A DNA stretch of 64,000 nt from positions 310,001 to 374,000 of the forward strand of contig NZ_QKVK01000003.1 of assembly GCF_003234965.1 (NCBI RefSeq). The letters run 5' to 3'. Source of the DNA: Aestuariivirga litoralis. Its GTDB lineage: Bacteria > Pseudomonadota > Alphaproteobacteria > Rhizobiales > Aestuariivirgaceae. Every line of letters starts with the position of its first letter. Positions within the stretch are counted from its first letter, which is position 1. A program made the position numbers and the translations under genes. Shown piece by piece: positions 26,936 through 36,714 of this stretch. Under the pieces are notes generated by a model. It worked only from the letters and a program-made list of their open reading frames with translations, searched no databases and was not told where the DNA came from.

Positions 26936-27627
26936 TGCGGGAAATCATCCTCGATACGGAAACGACCGGCCTCGATCCCGCCACGGGAGACCGGATCGTT
27001 GAAATTGGCGCAGTGGAACTGCTGAATCACCTGCCCACTGGCCGCACCTTCCATGTCTATATCAATCCCGAACGGGACATGCCGAAGGAGGCAGAGGCTG
27101 TACACGGCCTGTCCAGCGCCTTCCTGAAGGACAAGCCGGTGTTCGGCGCCATTGCCCAGGATTTTCTGCAGTTCATCGGCGAGGATGTGCTGATCATCCA
27201 CAATGCCAGCTTCGACATGGCTTTCATAAATGCCGAGCTGGGTTTCCTGCGGATGCCCGCGATCCCTCCAGAGCGGGTGATCGACACGCTGCACATCGCC
27301 AGGCAGAAACACCCGGGTGCGGGCAACAGCCTGGATGCCTTGTGCCGGCGATACGGCATCGACAACAGCAAGCGCAGCAAGCATGGCGCGCTGCTCGACT
27401 CAGAGCTCCTGGCTGAAGTCTATCTGGAACTTATAGGCGGGCGGCAAACCGCCCTGGTTCTCGAGGCCGCAGTGACCAGGAAGGCTGCAGCCGTGGTTGC
27501 AACCCAACTGGCGCAGCAGCGCTCTGTTCCACTGCCGAGCAGGCTCACCGAAAGTGAGCGGATAGCCCATGCTGCCTTCGTAGCAGAGCTCGGCGATCAG
27601 GCCCTGTGGAAACAGGGCCTGAACTAG
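26935..27627 (+). CDS. dnaQ: DNA polymerase III epsilon subunit (proofreading exonuclease)
   Basis: A 230-residue 3'-5' exonuclease of the DEDD family that proofreads replication. The ExoI motif is [11 protein letters not shown] (D7, E9), ExoII is in [17 protein letters not shown], and ExoIII carries the [17 protein letters not shown]. The C-terminal tail that binds the alpha subunit is short. It is the last gene of the ppsR-maf-aroE-coaE-dnaQ operon and its 3' end forms a strong hairpin facing secB. Confidence 0.95.
   Translation: MREIILDTETTGLDPATGDRIVEIGAVELLNHLPTGRTFHVYINPERDMPKEAEAVHGLSSAFLKDKPVFGAIAQDFLQFIGEDVLIIHNASFDMAFINAELGFLRMPAIPPERVIDTLHIARQKHPGAGNSLDALCRRYGIDNSKRSKHGALLDSELLAEVYLELIGGRQTALVLEAAVTRKAAAVVATQLAQQRSVPLPSRLTESERIAHAAFVAELGDQALWKQGLN
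27598..27621. terminator. Hairpin between dnaQ and secB
   Basis: A perfect 10-bp stem (CAGGCCCTGT with ACAGGGCCTG) and a GGAA loop. It overlaps the last codons of dnaQ, just before its stop, and lies seven bases from the convergent secB stop. There is no clear T-run, so it may act as a weak terminator or mRNA 3' end stabiliser. Confidence 0.5.
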
Positions 27628-27628
27628 C

Positions 27629-28135
27629 TCAGGCCTGGCCCACGGTCTGCTGTTGCATGCGGCGCTGGTACATCGCAGCAAAGTCGATGGGGTCGAGCAT
27701 CAGGGGCGGGAAACCACCATTGCGGGTTGCCTCGGCCATGATTTGCCGCGCGAACGGAAATAGCATGCGCGGGCATTCGATGAGAACGGCCGGATGCAGA
27801 AGCTGCTGGGGGAAGTTTTCAAGCCGGAAGGTCCCCGCGTAGACGAGTTCAGCCGCGAAAGCGACCTTGTCCTGTGCCATGGCCTTGGCATCGAGGTGCA
27901 GTTCAACCTCGAAGTCCGTTGCGGCGAGCGGCCGGGCATTGACGTTCACCGAAACGCTGATTTCTGGCGCTTCCTGGGAGAGCGAGTGCGGTGCATTGGG
28001 ATTTTCGAAGCTCAGGTCCTTCAGATATTGCCCGAGAATCCGCATGGACGGCTGTTCCTGGGTCGCTTGACCGCCGCCGGCCGCTCCGTTTTCCTGGGTT
28101 TCCGGTGCAGCGTCGGACTTCGGGGTATCGGTCAT
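27629..28135 (-). CDS. secB: Protein-export chaperone SecB
   Basis: A 168-residue tetrameric chaperone that holds preproteins unfolded and hands them to SecA. The conserved core is [45 protein letters not shown], and [33 protein letters not shown]. The N-terminus is a Gln/Gly-rich tail. AAGAGG sits six bases before the ATG at 28135, with a tandem ATG three bases upstream. SecB is the expected last gene to the right of the origin block. Confidence 0.95.
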   Translation of the reverse strand: MTDTPKSDAAPETQENGAAGGGQATQEQPSMRILGQYLKDLSFENPNAPHSLSQEAPEISVSVNVNARPLAATDFEVELHLDAKAMAQDKVAFAAELVYAGTFRLENFPQQLLHPAVLIECPRMLFPFARQIMAEATRNGGFPPLMLDPIDFAAMYQRRMQQQTVGQA

Positions 28136-28209
28136 CATCAGCCTCTTTCTGGAAGTGGTTCTCGCTAACATGTGCTCTGCGGGCCCGCAAGCGGGAGAGG
28201 CATAGCGCC

Positions 28210-28662
28210 TCAGCGCCCCGCCCGGTCAGGCGGTTCGATATCACCCGAGATCTCCACCGCTTCTGCCTCGATGATCCGGTCGTAGCGTCGCTGCCCGGCA
28301 GGTGGTGTTGAGTAAGTTTCGACTACGAACCGCTGACCGATCCACCTCCGCACCCCGGGCAGGAACAGTAACAGCGCCACAGCATCACTGAAGAAGCCGG
28401 GAAGAAGGAAAAGCAGTCCGGATGCGGTTTGGGCTGCCGCGAGGCCTCCGAGACCCTTCAGCGGCGATGCGGACTGGACAGGTGATCGCAGCGCGGCGAC
28501 GATGCCAGTTCCGGCAGATTTAATCAGTCGGACGCCGATCACGCCGCCCAGCATCATCAGGAGCAGGGTCGGAACGATGCCGATCAGCTTTCCAACCCAG
28601 ATGATGGAAGCAATCTCAGCCGCGGCGGCGGCGAGGAACAGGAGTGGAAGTGTTCGGATCAT
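28210..28662 (-). CDS. FxsA family membrane protein
   Basis: A 150-residue membrane protein of the FxsA family, named for relief of F-plasmid exclusion of phage T7; a general role is unknown. Three hydrophobic segments are visible, including [19 protein letters not shown] and [31 protein letters not shown]. The C-terminal tail is polar, ending [14 protein letters not shown]. It lies 74 bases after secB in the same direction and is divergent from the Tim44-like gene, a conserved alphaproteobacterial order. Confidence 0.87.
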   Translation of the reverse strand: MIRTLPLLFLAAAAAEIASIIWVGKLIGIVPTLLLMMLGGVIGVRLIKSAGTGIVAALRSPVQSASPLKGLGGLAAAQTASGLLFLLPGFFSDAVALLLFLPGVRRWIGQRFVVETYSTPPAGQRRYDRIIEAEAVEISGDIEPPDRAGR

Positions 28663-28686
28663 GGCTCGGAAGACTGTCCTTTGGTC

Positions 28687-28715
28687 TTGGACCGCGGAGG
28701 TCCCGCCTATATATA
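28687..28715 (+). promoter_or_regulatory. Weak predicted promoter for the Tim44-like gene
   Basis: TTGGAC is followed after 17 bases by TATATA within the TATATATA stretch, about 70 bases upstream of the start. The -35 match is poor. Confidence 0.28.
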
Positions 28716-28787
28716 GGCTGCACTGGCCGCGGCGTCATGCTTCCGCGGGAAGCGCAATCTTCGGAAAATCGCCAACTGGTTGATGGA

Positions 28788-29492
28788 ATGAGTTTTGACC
28801 CGCTGAACATCCTGCTCCTGGCCGTGGCCCTTGTGGTCTTCTGGCGGCTCCGTTCCGTTCTTGGTACCAGGACCGGCACCGAAAAGCCCCCATTCGACTT
28901 GTTCGGCACCCGGCGGGGCACGCAGGACCCGAACGCCCCCGTAACCCGTCTGCCTGAAACGCCACCCCCAAGTGCGAAGGACAGCGCTGACCGGGAACCG
29001 GCGCTTCCGGTTTGGAAGGGCTATGCCGAAGATGGTTCGGCTCTTGCATCGGGCCTGGAGCGGATCGCGGGTACGGATCCTGCCTTCTCGCCGCGCGGCT
29101 TCGTCGAGGGCGCGAAGCTGGCCTACGAGATGATCATCGATGCCTTTGCCAAGGGCGACAAGGCAGCGCTCAAGAACCTCCTGTCAAAGGAGGTTTTCGA
29201 CGGGTTTTCACGCGCCATCGATGGCCGGACGAGTTACGGACAGCGTGTTGAGTCGCGATTTGTCGGAATCGACAAGGCGACGATCCTGCAGGCGGATCTC
29301 ACCGGGCGAAAGGCCTCGATCACCGTCGAATTCGTGAGTGAACTCATCTCTGCCACCTATGACAAGGCTGGGCAGGTGGTTGACGGCAACCCGAGCGAAA
29401 TTCGCCAGGTTACCGATGTCTGGACCTTCGAGCGTGATGTCGGCTCGCGCGATCCCAACTGGAAGCTGGTGGCCACCGAAGCTCCGGCTTGA
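28788..29492 (+). CDS. Tim44/TimA-family membrane-associated adaptor protein
   Basis: A 234-residue protein with an N-terminal hydrophobic anchor (residues about 5-20, ILLLAVALVVFWRL), a Pro-rich linker, and a C-terminal Tim44-like domain that begins near FVEGAKLAYEMIIDAFAKGDKAALKNLL. In mitochondria Tim44 recruits Hsp70 to the import channel; the bacterial role is not established. I chose the ATG at 28788 rather than an earlier one because the anchor follows it directly. It precedes mltA. Confidence 0.85.
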   Translation: MSFDPLNILLLAVALVVFWRLRSVLGTRTGTEKPPFDLFGTRRGTQDPNAPVTRLPETPPPSAKDSADREPALPVWKGYAEDGSALASGLERIAGTDPAFSPRGFVEGAKLAYEMIIDAFAKGDKAALKNLLSKEVFDGFSRAIDGRTSYGQRVESRFVGIDKATILQADLTGRKASITVEFVSELISATYDKAGQVVDGNPSEIRQVTDVWTFERDVGSRDPNWKLVATEAPA

Positions 29493-29508
29493 TCCCGGGC
29501 GTCACGCT

Positions 29509-30606
29509 ATGGTCAGCTCCCTCTCTCCCGTGAACTTCGCTGATCTTGAAGCCTGGTATGACCACGATCATCACGCTGCCCTGCTGACGTTTCGACGCTC
29601 CTGCCGAGAGATGCTCGAACAGGGCGCGGGCTTCCGGCGTCCGGTTCGCTTTGGCGGCAGCCCGTCGTCGTGGCGCAGCACATGCCTGCGTGCCTTCGAG
29701 GCAGGGAACGCCCGCAAATTCTTCGAGAATGGCTTCCAGGCATTTCTCGTGCATGACGAGGTACGTCCGGAAGGCCTCTTCACAGGTTACTTCGAGCCCG
29801 AAGTGGATGGCAGCCGGATTCGCAGTTCGCAGTTCCGCGTTCCCCTCTATCGGCGGCCGAAGGATCTTGTAACATTCCCTGGCGCAAATGCGGAATTGTC
29901 GGAGCTCACATACGGCAGGGTGGTCGACGGGAAGCCCACGCTCTATTTCACGCGCCGCGAAATCGAAGAAGGCGCACTTGACGGACAGGGGCTGGAGATC
30001 GTCTGGCTCAGGGATTGGGCCGATGCCTACTTCATCCACATCCAAGGGTCGGCGCGGATACGGCTTGTGGAGGGAGGTGTGCTGCGCCTGTCCTACGCGG
30101 CGAAGTCCGGCCATCCCTACACCGGCATCGGTGCGCTTCTCGTCGAGCGTGGCACCTTGGCTGCAGACGCAATGTCGATGCAGGCGATCCGCCTCTGGAT
30201 GGCAGATCATCCGCAGCAGGCGCGGGAACTCATGTGGGAGAATCGATCATTCGTGTTCTTCCGCGAGGTCGACCTCGAGGACCCGGGACTCGGAGCCCTC
30301 GGAGCGCAGCATGTTCAGCTCACCCCGCGGCGGAGCCTGGCCATCGACAGGTCATTGTGGATGTTCGGAACGCCCGTCTGGCTCGAGACCGAAGCGCCAA
30401 CGGGAGCCGGGAACCAAGTTGATCTCTTTCGCCAGCTTCTCATTGCTCAGGACACGGGCAGCGCCATCAGGGGATTGTCCAGAGGCGATGTTTATTGGGG
30501 TTTTGGTGATGAAGCCGCGATGATTGCAGGCCCCATGAAGAGCCCGGGCCGCATGAGCGTACTCCTTCCTCATGAGGTGGCCAAGGAACTCGGGCTGCCG
30601 GCATGA
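29509..30606 (+). CDS. mltA: Lytic murein transglycosylase A (MltA)
   Basis: A 365-residue MltA-type enzyme that cuts peptidoglycan glycan strands, forming 1,6-anhydro-muramic acid ends. The MltA domain is shown by LFTGYFEPEVDGS, the YFIHIQGSARIRL segment, and a C-terminal 3D-like domain VYWGFGDEAAMIAGPMKSPGRMSVLLP with candidate catalytic aspartate in GDEAA. No signal peptide or lipobox is seen at this start, and none appears in the upstream frame. It follows the Tim44-like gene by 16 bases and overlaps smr by four. Confidence 0.88.
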   Translation: MVSSLSPVNFADLEAWYDHDHHAALLTFRRSCREMLEQGAGFRRPVRFGGSPSSWRSTCLRAFEAGNARKFFENGFQAFLVHDEVRPEGLFTGYFEPEVDGSRIRSSQFRVPLYRRPKDLVTFPGANAELSELTYGRVVDGKPTLYFTRREIEEGALDGQGLEIVWLRDWADAYFIHIQGSARIRLVEGGVLRLSYAAKSGHPYTGIGALLVERGTLAADAMSMQAIRLWMADHPQQARELMWENRSFVFFREVDLEDPGLGALGAQHVQLTPRRSLAIDRSLWMFGTPVWLETEAPTGAGNQVDLFRQLLIAQDTGSAIRGLSRGDVYWGFGDEAAMIAGPMKSPGRMSVLLPHEVAKELGLPA

Positions 30607-31178
30607 TCCGCAAGCCACCTGACTATGAACTTTGGCTCGAAGCCACCAAAACGGTTAAGCCGTTGCGGACGCGTTCTGGCTCAGCAGCATCGCGGCCTGC
30701 GGCACTTCCGACGTCTGCCAAGAAGAAGCTGGTGAACATGCCATCGGCACCACATGTTCATGTACCATCCCCCCTTCACAGACCACCGCCGCAGATTACC
30801 GGGCTTGACCGTCGCACGACGCAGCGGCTTACGCGGGGCCAGGTGGAGATCGACCGCAGGCTCGACCTGCATGGCACGGGCGTCGAAATGGCGCGTGTCC
30901 ATCTCCTCGGTTTCCTGCGCGACTCGCAGGCGACAGGTGCCCGCAACGTCCTGATCATCACCGGCAAGGGAGATTCTCCCTTCTCGCGCCACACGCTGCA
31001 TGGCGCTGGCCATTTCCATGCTCCGGAACGGGCCGGGCGATTGCGTCGGCTGGTGACGGAATGGTTCCACGAAGCGGAGTTCAGGAGCCTCGTTGCTGGC
31101 TTTCAGCCCGCGCATCCCAAACATGGGGGAGGTGGCGCCTATTACGTCCGTGTGCGGCGCCTCCGGGACGAAAGATGA
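30603..31178 (+). CDS. Smr/MutS2-type endonuclease domain protein
   Basis: A 191-residue protein with a C-terminal Smr domain: LDLHGTGVEMARVHLLGFLRDSQATG and VLIITGKG are the core motifs, with DLHG starting near residue 88. Smr domains are nucleases or nucleic-acid-binding modules. The N-terminal third is low-complexity, basic and proline-rich. It overlaps mltA and the XRE gene by four bases each. Its late segment PKHGGGGAYYVRVRR is typical of the alphaproteobacterial family. Confidence 0.9.
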   Translation: MIRKPPDYELWLEATKTVKPLRTRSGSAASRPAALPTSAKKKLVNMPSAPHVHVPSPLHRPPPQITGLDRRTTQRLTRGQVEIDRRLDLHGTGVEMARVHLLGFLRDSQATGARNVLIITGKGDSPFSRHTLHGAGHFHAPERAGRLRRLVTEWFHEAEFRSLVAGFQPAHPKHGGGGAYYVRVRRLRDER

Positions 31179-31546
31179 CACCTTTCGGCGACAGGATGCG
31201 AAAGTTGCGGGCTGAGCGCGGCGTCACACTGAAGGACATGGCGGAAGCACTTGGTGTGTCGTCCGCCTATCTCTCCGCCCTCGAACATGGCAAACGCGGC
31301 CGCCCCGGGTGGCATCTCATTCAGCGCATCCTGGCCTATTTCAACATCATCTGGGACGAGGCAGATGAGGTCGTTCGGCTCGCCCGCATCTCCCACCCGC
31401 GCATCACGATCGATACGTCCGGACTCAATCCCAAGGCCACGGAACTTGCAAATCGCCTTGCCGACGACATCGGCAAGCTCGATCCAGCAACGCTTGACGA
31501 ACTGCTCTCGACATTGGGCAGAAAGCGCCAAAGGCCTAGAGGATAA
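31175..31546 (+). CDS. XRE-family helix-turn-helix regulator
   Basis: A 123-residue regulator with an N-terminal XRE HTH (about residues 7-60: [35 protein letters not shown]). The remaining helical region is probably for dimerisation. It starts in the tail of the Smr gene (four-base overlap) and its 3' end overlaps hslU, on the other strand, by 11 bases. I chose the ATG at 31175 for the [16 protein letters not shown] start typical of this family. Its targets are unknown. Confidence 0.88.
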   Translation: MTPFGDRMRKLRAERGVTLKDMAEALGVSSAYLSALEHGKRGRPGWHLIQRILAYFNIIWDEADEVVRLARISHPRITIDTSGLNPKATELANRLADDIGKLDPATLDELLSTLGRKRQRPRG

Positions 31547-32837
31547 ACTTCGAGAGGTCGGCGTTCTTGGCGAGCGTGCCGACATGCTCCTCGACATAGG
31601 CACTGTCGATCACCACGGTGTCCCCTGACCGATCAGGAGCAACAAAACTCACATCGTCCAGAAGCCGCTCCATGACTGTCTGCAGACGTCGTGCCCCGAT
31701 GTTCTCCACCGTTGCATTGGTGTCGGCCGCGATCTGGGCAATCGCGCTGATGCCGTCGGCCGTGAAGTCCAGGGTCACGCCCTCGGTCTTGAGCAAGGCC
31801 CTGTATTGCCTGATCAGGCTGGCCTCGGGCTCGGTCAGGATGCGCTCGAGGTCGGTGCGGTCCAGCGCCTTGAGTTCGACCCGGATCGGCAAACGCCCTT
31901 GAAGCTCCGGAAGAAGATCCGCAGGCTTGGCGATGTGGAAGGCACCCGAGGCAATGAACAGGATGTGATCTGTCTTCACCGGACCATGCTTGGTCGATAC
32001 GGTAGTTCCCTCGATCAAGGGCAAGAGGTCGCGCTGCACGCCCTCACGGCTGACATCGGCCCCCTGTCGCTCCGACCGGGCGCAGATCTTGTCGATCTCG
32101 TCGAGGAAGACGATGCCATTTTGCTCGACCGCCTCGATGGCGTCCTGCACGATCTGGTCCTGGTCAAGCAGCTTGTCGGATTCATCCGCCAGCAGCACCT
32201 CATGGCTGGCCTTCACGGTCATGCGCCGGGGCTTGGTGTGGCCACCGAAGGCCTTGCCCAACATGTCGGAGAGATTGACGACGCTGGCCGAACCGCCGGG
32301 CATGCCCGGAATCTCGAAGCTTGAGGACCCGGCATCCGTCACCTGGATTTCGATCTCCCGGTCGTCCAGTTCGCCGGCTCGCAGCTTGCGGCGGAAGGCT
32401 TCACGCGTGGTCTCGGACGCGTTGGCGCCGACGAGGGCCTCGATGACCCGGCGCTCGGCATTGAGCTGCGCCTGGGCCTCGACATCCTTGCGACGGGCGG
32501 CACGGGTCATTGCGATGCCGGACTCCAGCAGATCGCGCACGATCTGGTCGACGTCGCGGCCCACATAACCCACTTCGGTGAATTTCGTGGCCTCGATCTT
32601 CAGGAATGGTGCGTTTGCAAGCTTGGCCAGGCGCCTTGCAATTTCCGTCTTGCCCACGCCGGTTGGCCCGATCATGAGGATGTTCTTCGGCATCACCTCG
32701 TCACGCAGGCTTCCGTCGAGTTGCTTGCGCCGCCATCGGTTGCGCAGGGCAATGGCGACAGCTCGCTTGGCCTCCATCTGGCCGACAATGTGGCGGTCAA
32801 GTTCGGATACGATTTCGCGGGGCGAAAAATCAGTCAT
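31536..32837 (-). CDS. hslU: ATP-dependent protease ATPase subunit HslU
   Basis: A 433-residue AAA+ unfoldase that feeds the HslV peptidase. Walker A GPTGVGKT is at residues 57-64 and Walker B is [11 protein letters not shown]. The I-domain ([22 protein letters not shown]) and the C-terminal NADLSKFIL tail that docks in HslV are present. I chose the ATG at 32837, four bases from the hslV stop. In E. coli hslVU is a heat-shock operon; no convincing RpoH promoter was seen here. Confidence 0.95.
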   Translation of the reverse strand: MTDFSPREIVSELDRHIVGQMEAKRAVAIALRNRWRRKQLDGSLRDEVMPKNILMIGPTGVGKTEIARRLAKLANAPFLKIEATKFTEVGYVGRDVDQIVRDLLESGIAMTRAARRKDVEAQAQLNAERRVIEALVGANASETTREAFRRKLRAGELDDREIEIQVTDAGSSSFEIPGMPGGSASVVNLSDMLGKAFGGHTKPRRMTVKASHEVLLADESDKLLDQDQIVQDAIEAVEQNGIVFLDEIDKICARSERQGADVSREGVQRDLLPLIEGTTVSTKHGPVKTDHILFIASGAFHIAKPADLLPELQGRLPIRVELKALDRTDLERILTEPEASLIRQYRALLKTEGVTLDFTADGISAIAQIAADTNATVENIGARRLQTVMERLLDDVSFVAPDRSGDTVVIDSAYVEEHVGTLAKNADLSKFIL

Positions 32838-32841
32838 GTCC

Positions 32842-33399
32842 TCAGGTCCGGTCGGCCGTAGCCAGTGATTCAACGGTCAGGTTGTGATTGGTGTAGACGC
32901 AGATTTCAGCGGCAATGGCCATGGCCTTGCGTGCGATGGTCTCCGCATCGAGATCGCTGTCGGCAAGGGCGCGCGCTGCCGCCAGTGCATAATTGCCGCC
33001 AGAACCGATGGCGATGATGCCATTTTCGGGTTCCAGCACGTCCCCTGTGCCTGTCAGCACCAGTGTAACATTCTTGTCCGCCACGATCATCATGGCCTCA
33101 AGGCGCCGAAGGTAGCGGTCGGTCCGCCAGTCCTTCGCCATTTCCACGCATGCCCGGGTGAGCTGGTTGGGATACTGTTCAAGTTTCGACTCGAGACGTT
33201 CAAACAGCGTCATGGCGTCGGCGGTTGCCCCTGCGAACCCGCCGATCACCTGTCCCACCCCAAGGGGACGCACCTTGCGGGCATTTCCCTTGATAACGGT
33301 CTGGCCGAGACTGACCTGACCATCGCCCGCGATAACCACTTTTCCAGCCTTCCGGACTGAGAGGATTGTGGTGCCGTGCCAAGTCGTTGTTTCTGCCAT
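32842..33399 (-). CDS. hslV: ATP-dependent protease peptidase subunit HslV
   Basis: A 185-residue threonine peptidase of the proteasome type. The start [17 protein letters not shown] shows a short propeptide before the conserved TTILSVRK, so the mature N-terminal threonine is most likely T10. [11 protein letters not shown] and [11 protein letters not shown]-like [19 protein letters not shown] are conserved. It is followed by hslU with a four-base gap and is divergent from hisB. Confidence 0.95.
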   Translation of the reverse strand: MAETTTWHGTTILSVRKAGKVVIAGDGQVSLGQTVIKGNARKVRPLGVGQVIGGFAGATADAMTLFERLESKLEQYPNQLTRACVEMAKDWRTDRYLRRLEAMMIVADKNVTLVLTGTGDVLEPENGIIAIGSGGNYALAAARALADSDLDAETIARKAMAIAAEICVYTNHNLTVESLATADRT

Positions 33400-33524
33400 G
33401 GGGTTTTCCTGAAGACGTTCTCCGGCTCATGTAGGCTTCCCGGGGCTCAAAGAAAAGGCAGCCTTGGCCAATTCCTGTTGCATCTGCTAAGAGGCCGGGC
33501 ATTCATGCAGCTGGACGCTCCGCG

Positions 33525-34118
33525 ATGCGCAAGGCCTCGATCGACCGCAAGACCACCGAAACCCGGATTTCCGCAACCGTCGATCTCGACGGCACCGGCG
33601 CCTTCAACGTCAGTTCCGGCGTGGGTTTCCTGGACCACATGCTGGAACAGCTGTCCCGTCATTCCCTGATCGACCTGGTGCTGAAGGCGGAAGGCGACCT
33701 CCACATCGACTTCCACCACACGGTAGAAGATTCAGGCATCGCCATCGGCCAGGCTGTCGCGAAGGCATTGGGAGACCGCAAGGGGATCTGCCGCTACGCG
33801 AGCCTGCACCTGCCGATGGATGGCACGCTCACCCGTGCAGCCATCGATGTTTCGGGGCGTCCGTTCCTTGTCTGGAAAGTGCATTTCACAGCACCGAAGA
33901 TAGGTGACTTCGACACTGAACTGGTGCGCGAGTGGTTCCAGGCCTTCACCATGAATGCCGGCGTCACCCTGCATGTCGAGACGCTCTACGCCGACAACAA
34001 TCACCACATCGCCGAGTCCTGCTTCAAGGCACTTGCCCGCGCGCTTCGTGAGGCGATCGAAATCGATCCGCGACAGAAGGACAGAATTCCCTCTACCAAG
34101 GGAACGCTGGCAGGCTGA
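33525..34118 (+). CDS. hisB: Imidazoleglycerol-phosphate dehydratase
   Basis: A 197-residue manganese enzyme, step six of histidine biosynthesis. The metal-binding histidine motifs are [16 protein letters not shown] and [22 protein letters not shown]. The start [22 protein letters not shown] is typical. The E. coli-type phosphatase domain is absent, as is usual outside enterics. It starts the his cluster and overlaps the DUF2628 gene by one base (TGATG). Confidence 0.95.
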   Translation: MRKASIDRKTTETRISATVDLDGTGAFNVSSGVGFLDHMLEQLSRHSLIDLVLKAEGDLHIDFHHTVEDSGIAIGQAVAKALGDRKGICRYASLHLPMDGTLTRAAIDVSGRPFLVWKVHFTAPKIGDFDTELVREWFQAFTMNAGVTLHVETLYADNNHHIAESCFKALARALREAIEIDPRQKDRIPSTKGTLAG

Positions 34119-34555
34119 TGACCATCTACGCCGTTCTCGAGCCACCTGACGACAGCCCCTGGCGCGTGACTTTCGTGCCCGAAGGTTTTTCCTGGGGGGC
34201 TTTCGCGTTCACCGTCATCTGGGCCTTGTGGCATCGCTTGTGGGTGGTGGCGGCTCTGCTGTTCTCTTTGTCCGCCGTGTTTACAATCGCTGCAAATCTG
34301 CAGCTCTTGGGACCAGGGCTCGCAACGCTCCTGCAATTTGGCATTTCCTTGTTGTTCGCCTTCGAGGCGCGTGCCCTGCAGGTGAAATCACTTGAACGTG
34401 CCGGCTTCCGCCGCGCCGGATTGATCCAGGCGAGTTGCCTCGAGGCGGCCGAACTCACCTACTTTGACGGCCGTGCGCCATGTGCGTCGATGCCTCCGGT
34501 CTCGCCCCGTCGAGCCGGGCAAGATGACCCACTCGGCATTTTCGGCAAGGTGTGA
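34118..34555 (+). CDS. DUF2628 domain membrane protein in the his operon
   Basis: A 145-residue protein with about two or three hydrophobic segments (WGAFAFTVIWALWHRLWVVAALLFSLSAVFTI and LQFGISLLFAFEARAL). It matches DUF2628, found in many alphaproteobacterial his operons, but a role in histidine synthesis has not been shown. The GRRAG-like GFRRAGLI segment and a Pro/Arg-rich tail follow. It overlaps the hisB stop and precedes hisH by nine bases. Confidence 0.84.
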   Translation: MTIYAVLEPPDDSPWRVTFVPEGFSWGAFAFTVIWALWHRLWVVAALLFSLSAVFTIAANLQLLGPGLATLLQFGISLLFAFEARALQVKSLERAGFRRAGLIQASCLEAAELTYFDGRAPCASMPPVSPRRAGQDDPLGIFGKV

Positions 34556-34564
34556 GCCCGCAGC

Positions 34565-35215
34565 ATGAGTGTAGCCATCATCGATTACGGATCAGGCAAC
34601 CTCCATTCTGCCGCCAAGGCCATGGAGCGCGCGGCGCGGGACAGTGGTGTCGCCACGGCAGTCCATGTCACGTCAGACCCCGAGCTGCTGCGGCGGGCCG
34701 AGCGGCTGGTGCTGCCCGGGGTTGGTGCCTTCAAGGATTGCCGCAATGGGCTGATGGCCGTTCCGGGGCTGTGGCAAACATTGCAGGATGAGGTCACTGC
34801 CAAGGGTAAACCCTTCCTTGGCATCTGTGTGGGCATGCAGTTGATGGCTTCGCGCGGGCTGGAGCATGATATCACCGAGGGGTTCGGCTGGATCCCCGGC
34901 GAAGTGTTGCCGATTGCGCCGCGCGATCCGTCGTTCAAGATTCCCCACATGGGTTGGAATACGCTGGACCAGCAGCGCACGCATCCCCTGCTTGATGGCA
35001 TTCCTCTGGGCGAAACTGGCCTGCACGCCTATTTCGTTCATTCCTATCACCTTGTTGCCGCGCGAGTCCATGACGTGATCGCCACCACCGAGCACGGCCA
35101 ATCCGTGACGGCCATGGTGGGACGAGATAACCTGATTGGTACCCAGTTCCACCCCGAAAAAAGCCAGGTACTGGGACTTACATTACTCGCAAATTTCTTG
35201 CGGTGGCGGCCATGA
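34565..35215 (+). CDS. hisH: Imidazole glycerol phosphate synthase, glutamine amidotransferase subunit
   Basis: A 216-residue class I glutaminase that supplies ammonia to HisF. The nucleophile cysteine is in [15 protein letters not shown] and the catalytic His-Glu in FHPEKSQ near the C-terminus. [23 protein letters not shown] is the usual start. The TGA stop overlaps the hisA ATG (ATGA). HisF, its partner, is encoded two genes downstream. Confidence 0.95.
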   Translation: MSVAIIDYGSGNLHSAAKAMERAARDSGVATAVHVTSDPELLRRAERLVLPGVGAFKDCRNGLMAVPGLWQTLQDEVTAKGKPFLGICVGMQLMASRGLEHDITEGFGWIPGEVLPIAPRDPSFKIPHMGWNTLDQQRTHPLLDGIPLGETGLHAYFVHSYHLVAARVHDVIATTEHGQSVTAMVGRDNLIGTQFHPEKSQVLGLTLLANFLRWRP

Positions 35216-35943
35216 TCCTGTTTCCCGCCATCGACCTGAAGGATGGCCAATGCGTGCGCCTCAAGCTCGGCGATATGGCCCGGGCCACGGTGTTCAACGA
35301 TGATCCGGCCGCTCAGGCGAAGAGCTTCGAAGACCAGGGGTTTGCATGGCTGCACCTCGTCGATCTCAATGGCGCCTTTGAAGGCAGGCCGGTCAATGCC
35401 GAGGCAGTGGAGGCAATCCTCGAAGCGGTGAAGCTTCCTGTTCAGCTAGGCGGCGGCATCCGCAACCTGGGCCAGATCGAGTCCTGGCTGGGCAAGGGAA
35501 TCCGCCGGGTCATCCTAGGTACGGTAGCGCTTCGCGATCCGGCGCTGGTGCGCGAGGCCTGCAGGCTCTTTCCCGGCCACATCGCTGTTGGCATCGATGC
35601 AAAGGGAGGTCGTGTCGCTGTTGAAGGCTGGGCGGAAACATCCGACCTCACCGCCGTGGCGCTCGCCAGGCAGTTCGCTGATGTCGGCGTTTCAGCCATC
35701 ATTTTCACTGATATCGACCGTGACGGTGTGCTGCAGGGTCTTAATATCGACTCGACACTCGAGCTTGCGCGATCTGTTCCCGTGCCGGTCATCGCCAGCG
35801 GTGGCCTGGCATCCATGGATGATATCCAACGTCTGCTTCAGCCTGATTGCCGCATACTCGAAGGCGCCATTTCAGGTCGCGCACTCTATGACGGGCGGAT
35901 CGACGTTCCCCAGGCGCTCCGCCTCATCCGGGAGGCTCGGTGA
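35212..35943 (+). CDS. hisA: ProFAR isomerase
   Basis: A 243-residue TIM-barrel isomerase that opens the ribose of ProFAR to PRFAR. The start [22 protein letters not shown] shows the first catalytic aspartate, and [14 protein letters not shown] and [12 protein letters not shown] hold the second and phosphate-binding loops. I chose the ATG at 35212, inside the hisH stop, over one nine bases upstream. Its stop overlaps the hisF start. Confidence 0.95.
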   Translation: MILFPAIDLKDGQCVRLKLGDMARATVFNDDPAAQAKSFEDQGFAWLHLVDLNGAFEGRPVNAEAVEAILEAVKLPVQLGGGIRNLGQIESWLGKGIRRVILGTVALRDPALVREACRLFPGHIAVGIDAKGGRVAVEGWAETSDLTAVALARQFADVGVSAIIFTDIDRDGVLQGLNIDSTLELARSVPVPVIASGGLASMDDIQRLLQPDCRILEGAISGRALYDGRIDVPQALRLIREAR

Positions 35944-36704
35944 TGCTCAAGGCCCGGCTCATTCCCTGCCTCGATGTGAAGGATGGCCGTGTCGTGAAGG
36001 GCGTCAATTTCGTCGACCTCCGCGATGCGGGCGATCCGGTGGAAATCGCCAAGGCCTATGACGCCGCGGGAGCGGATGAACTCTGCCTTCTCGACATCAC
36101 GGCAACGCATGAGAACCGCGGTATCATCTTCGACGTGGTCCAGCGCACGGCCGAAGCCTGCTTCATGCCGCTGACGGTCGGCGGCGGCGTACGAACGCTG
36201 GATGACATCCGCCGGTTGCTGCTGGCGGGAGCCGACAAGGTGTCGATCAATTCAGCCGCCGTCGCCAATCGCGATTTCGTCCGGCAGGCGGCGGAAAAGT
36301 TCGGCGCGCAATGCGTCGTCGTTGCCATCGATGCGAAACAGGTGTCGCCCGGGAAGTGGGAGATCTTTACCCATGGCGGCCGGCAACCGACAGGAATTGA
36401 CGCGGAGGATTTTGCCCGCGAGGTGGCCTCGCTTGGCGCTGGCGAAATCCTGCTCACGTCGATGGACCGGGACGGCACCGGCAAGGGCTTCGACATCGAA
36501 CTCACCCGCACCATCGCTGACGCTGTGACTGTGCCCGTGATCGCCTCTGGCGGGGTGGGCACGCTGGAGCACCTCGTCGGCGGCATTCGCGACGGCCACG
36601 CTGCGGCCGTGCTGGCGGCGTCGATCTTCCATTTTGGAACCTATTCCATCACAGAGGCAAAGCGGCATCTCTCTGCGGCGGGCATCCCCATGCGGCTCGG
36701 CTAG
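35943..36704 (+). CDS. hisF: Imidazole glycerol phosphate synthase, cyclase subunit
   Basis: A 253-residue TIM barrel that joins HisH ammonia to PRFAR to give IGP and [31 protein letters not shown] is the conserved start with the catalytic aspartate, and [14 protein letters not shown] holds the second. I chose the ATG at 35943, which overlaps the hisA TGA; a GTG three bases earlier is possible. The AICAR released feeds PurH, also encoded in the window. Confidence 0.95.
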   Translation: MLKARLIPCLDVKDGRVVKGVNFVDLRDAGDPVEIAKAYDAAGADELCLLDITATHENRGIIFDVVQRTAEACFMPLTVGGGVRTLDDIRRLLLAGADKVSINSAAVANRDFVRQAAEKFGAQCVVVAIDAKQVSPGKWEIFTHGGRQPTGIDAEDFAREVASLGAGEILLTSMDRDGTGKGFDIELTRTIADAVTVPVIASGGVGTLEHLVGGIRDGHAAAVLAASIFHFGTYSITEAKRHLSAAGIPMRLG

Positions 36705-36714
36705 GACTATGCAC

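Noticed and set aside
33400-33524. Heat-shock (RpoH) promoter before hslV
   Set aside because: A CTTTGAG and a CCTACATG are present but the spacer is about 12 bases rather than the expected length.
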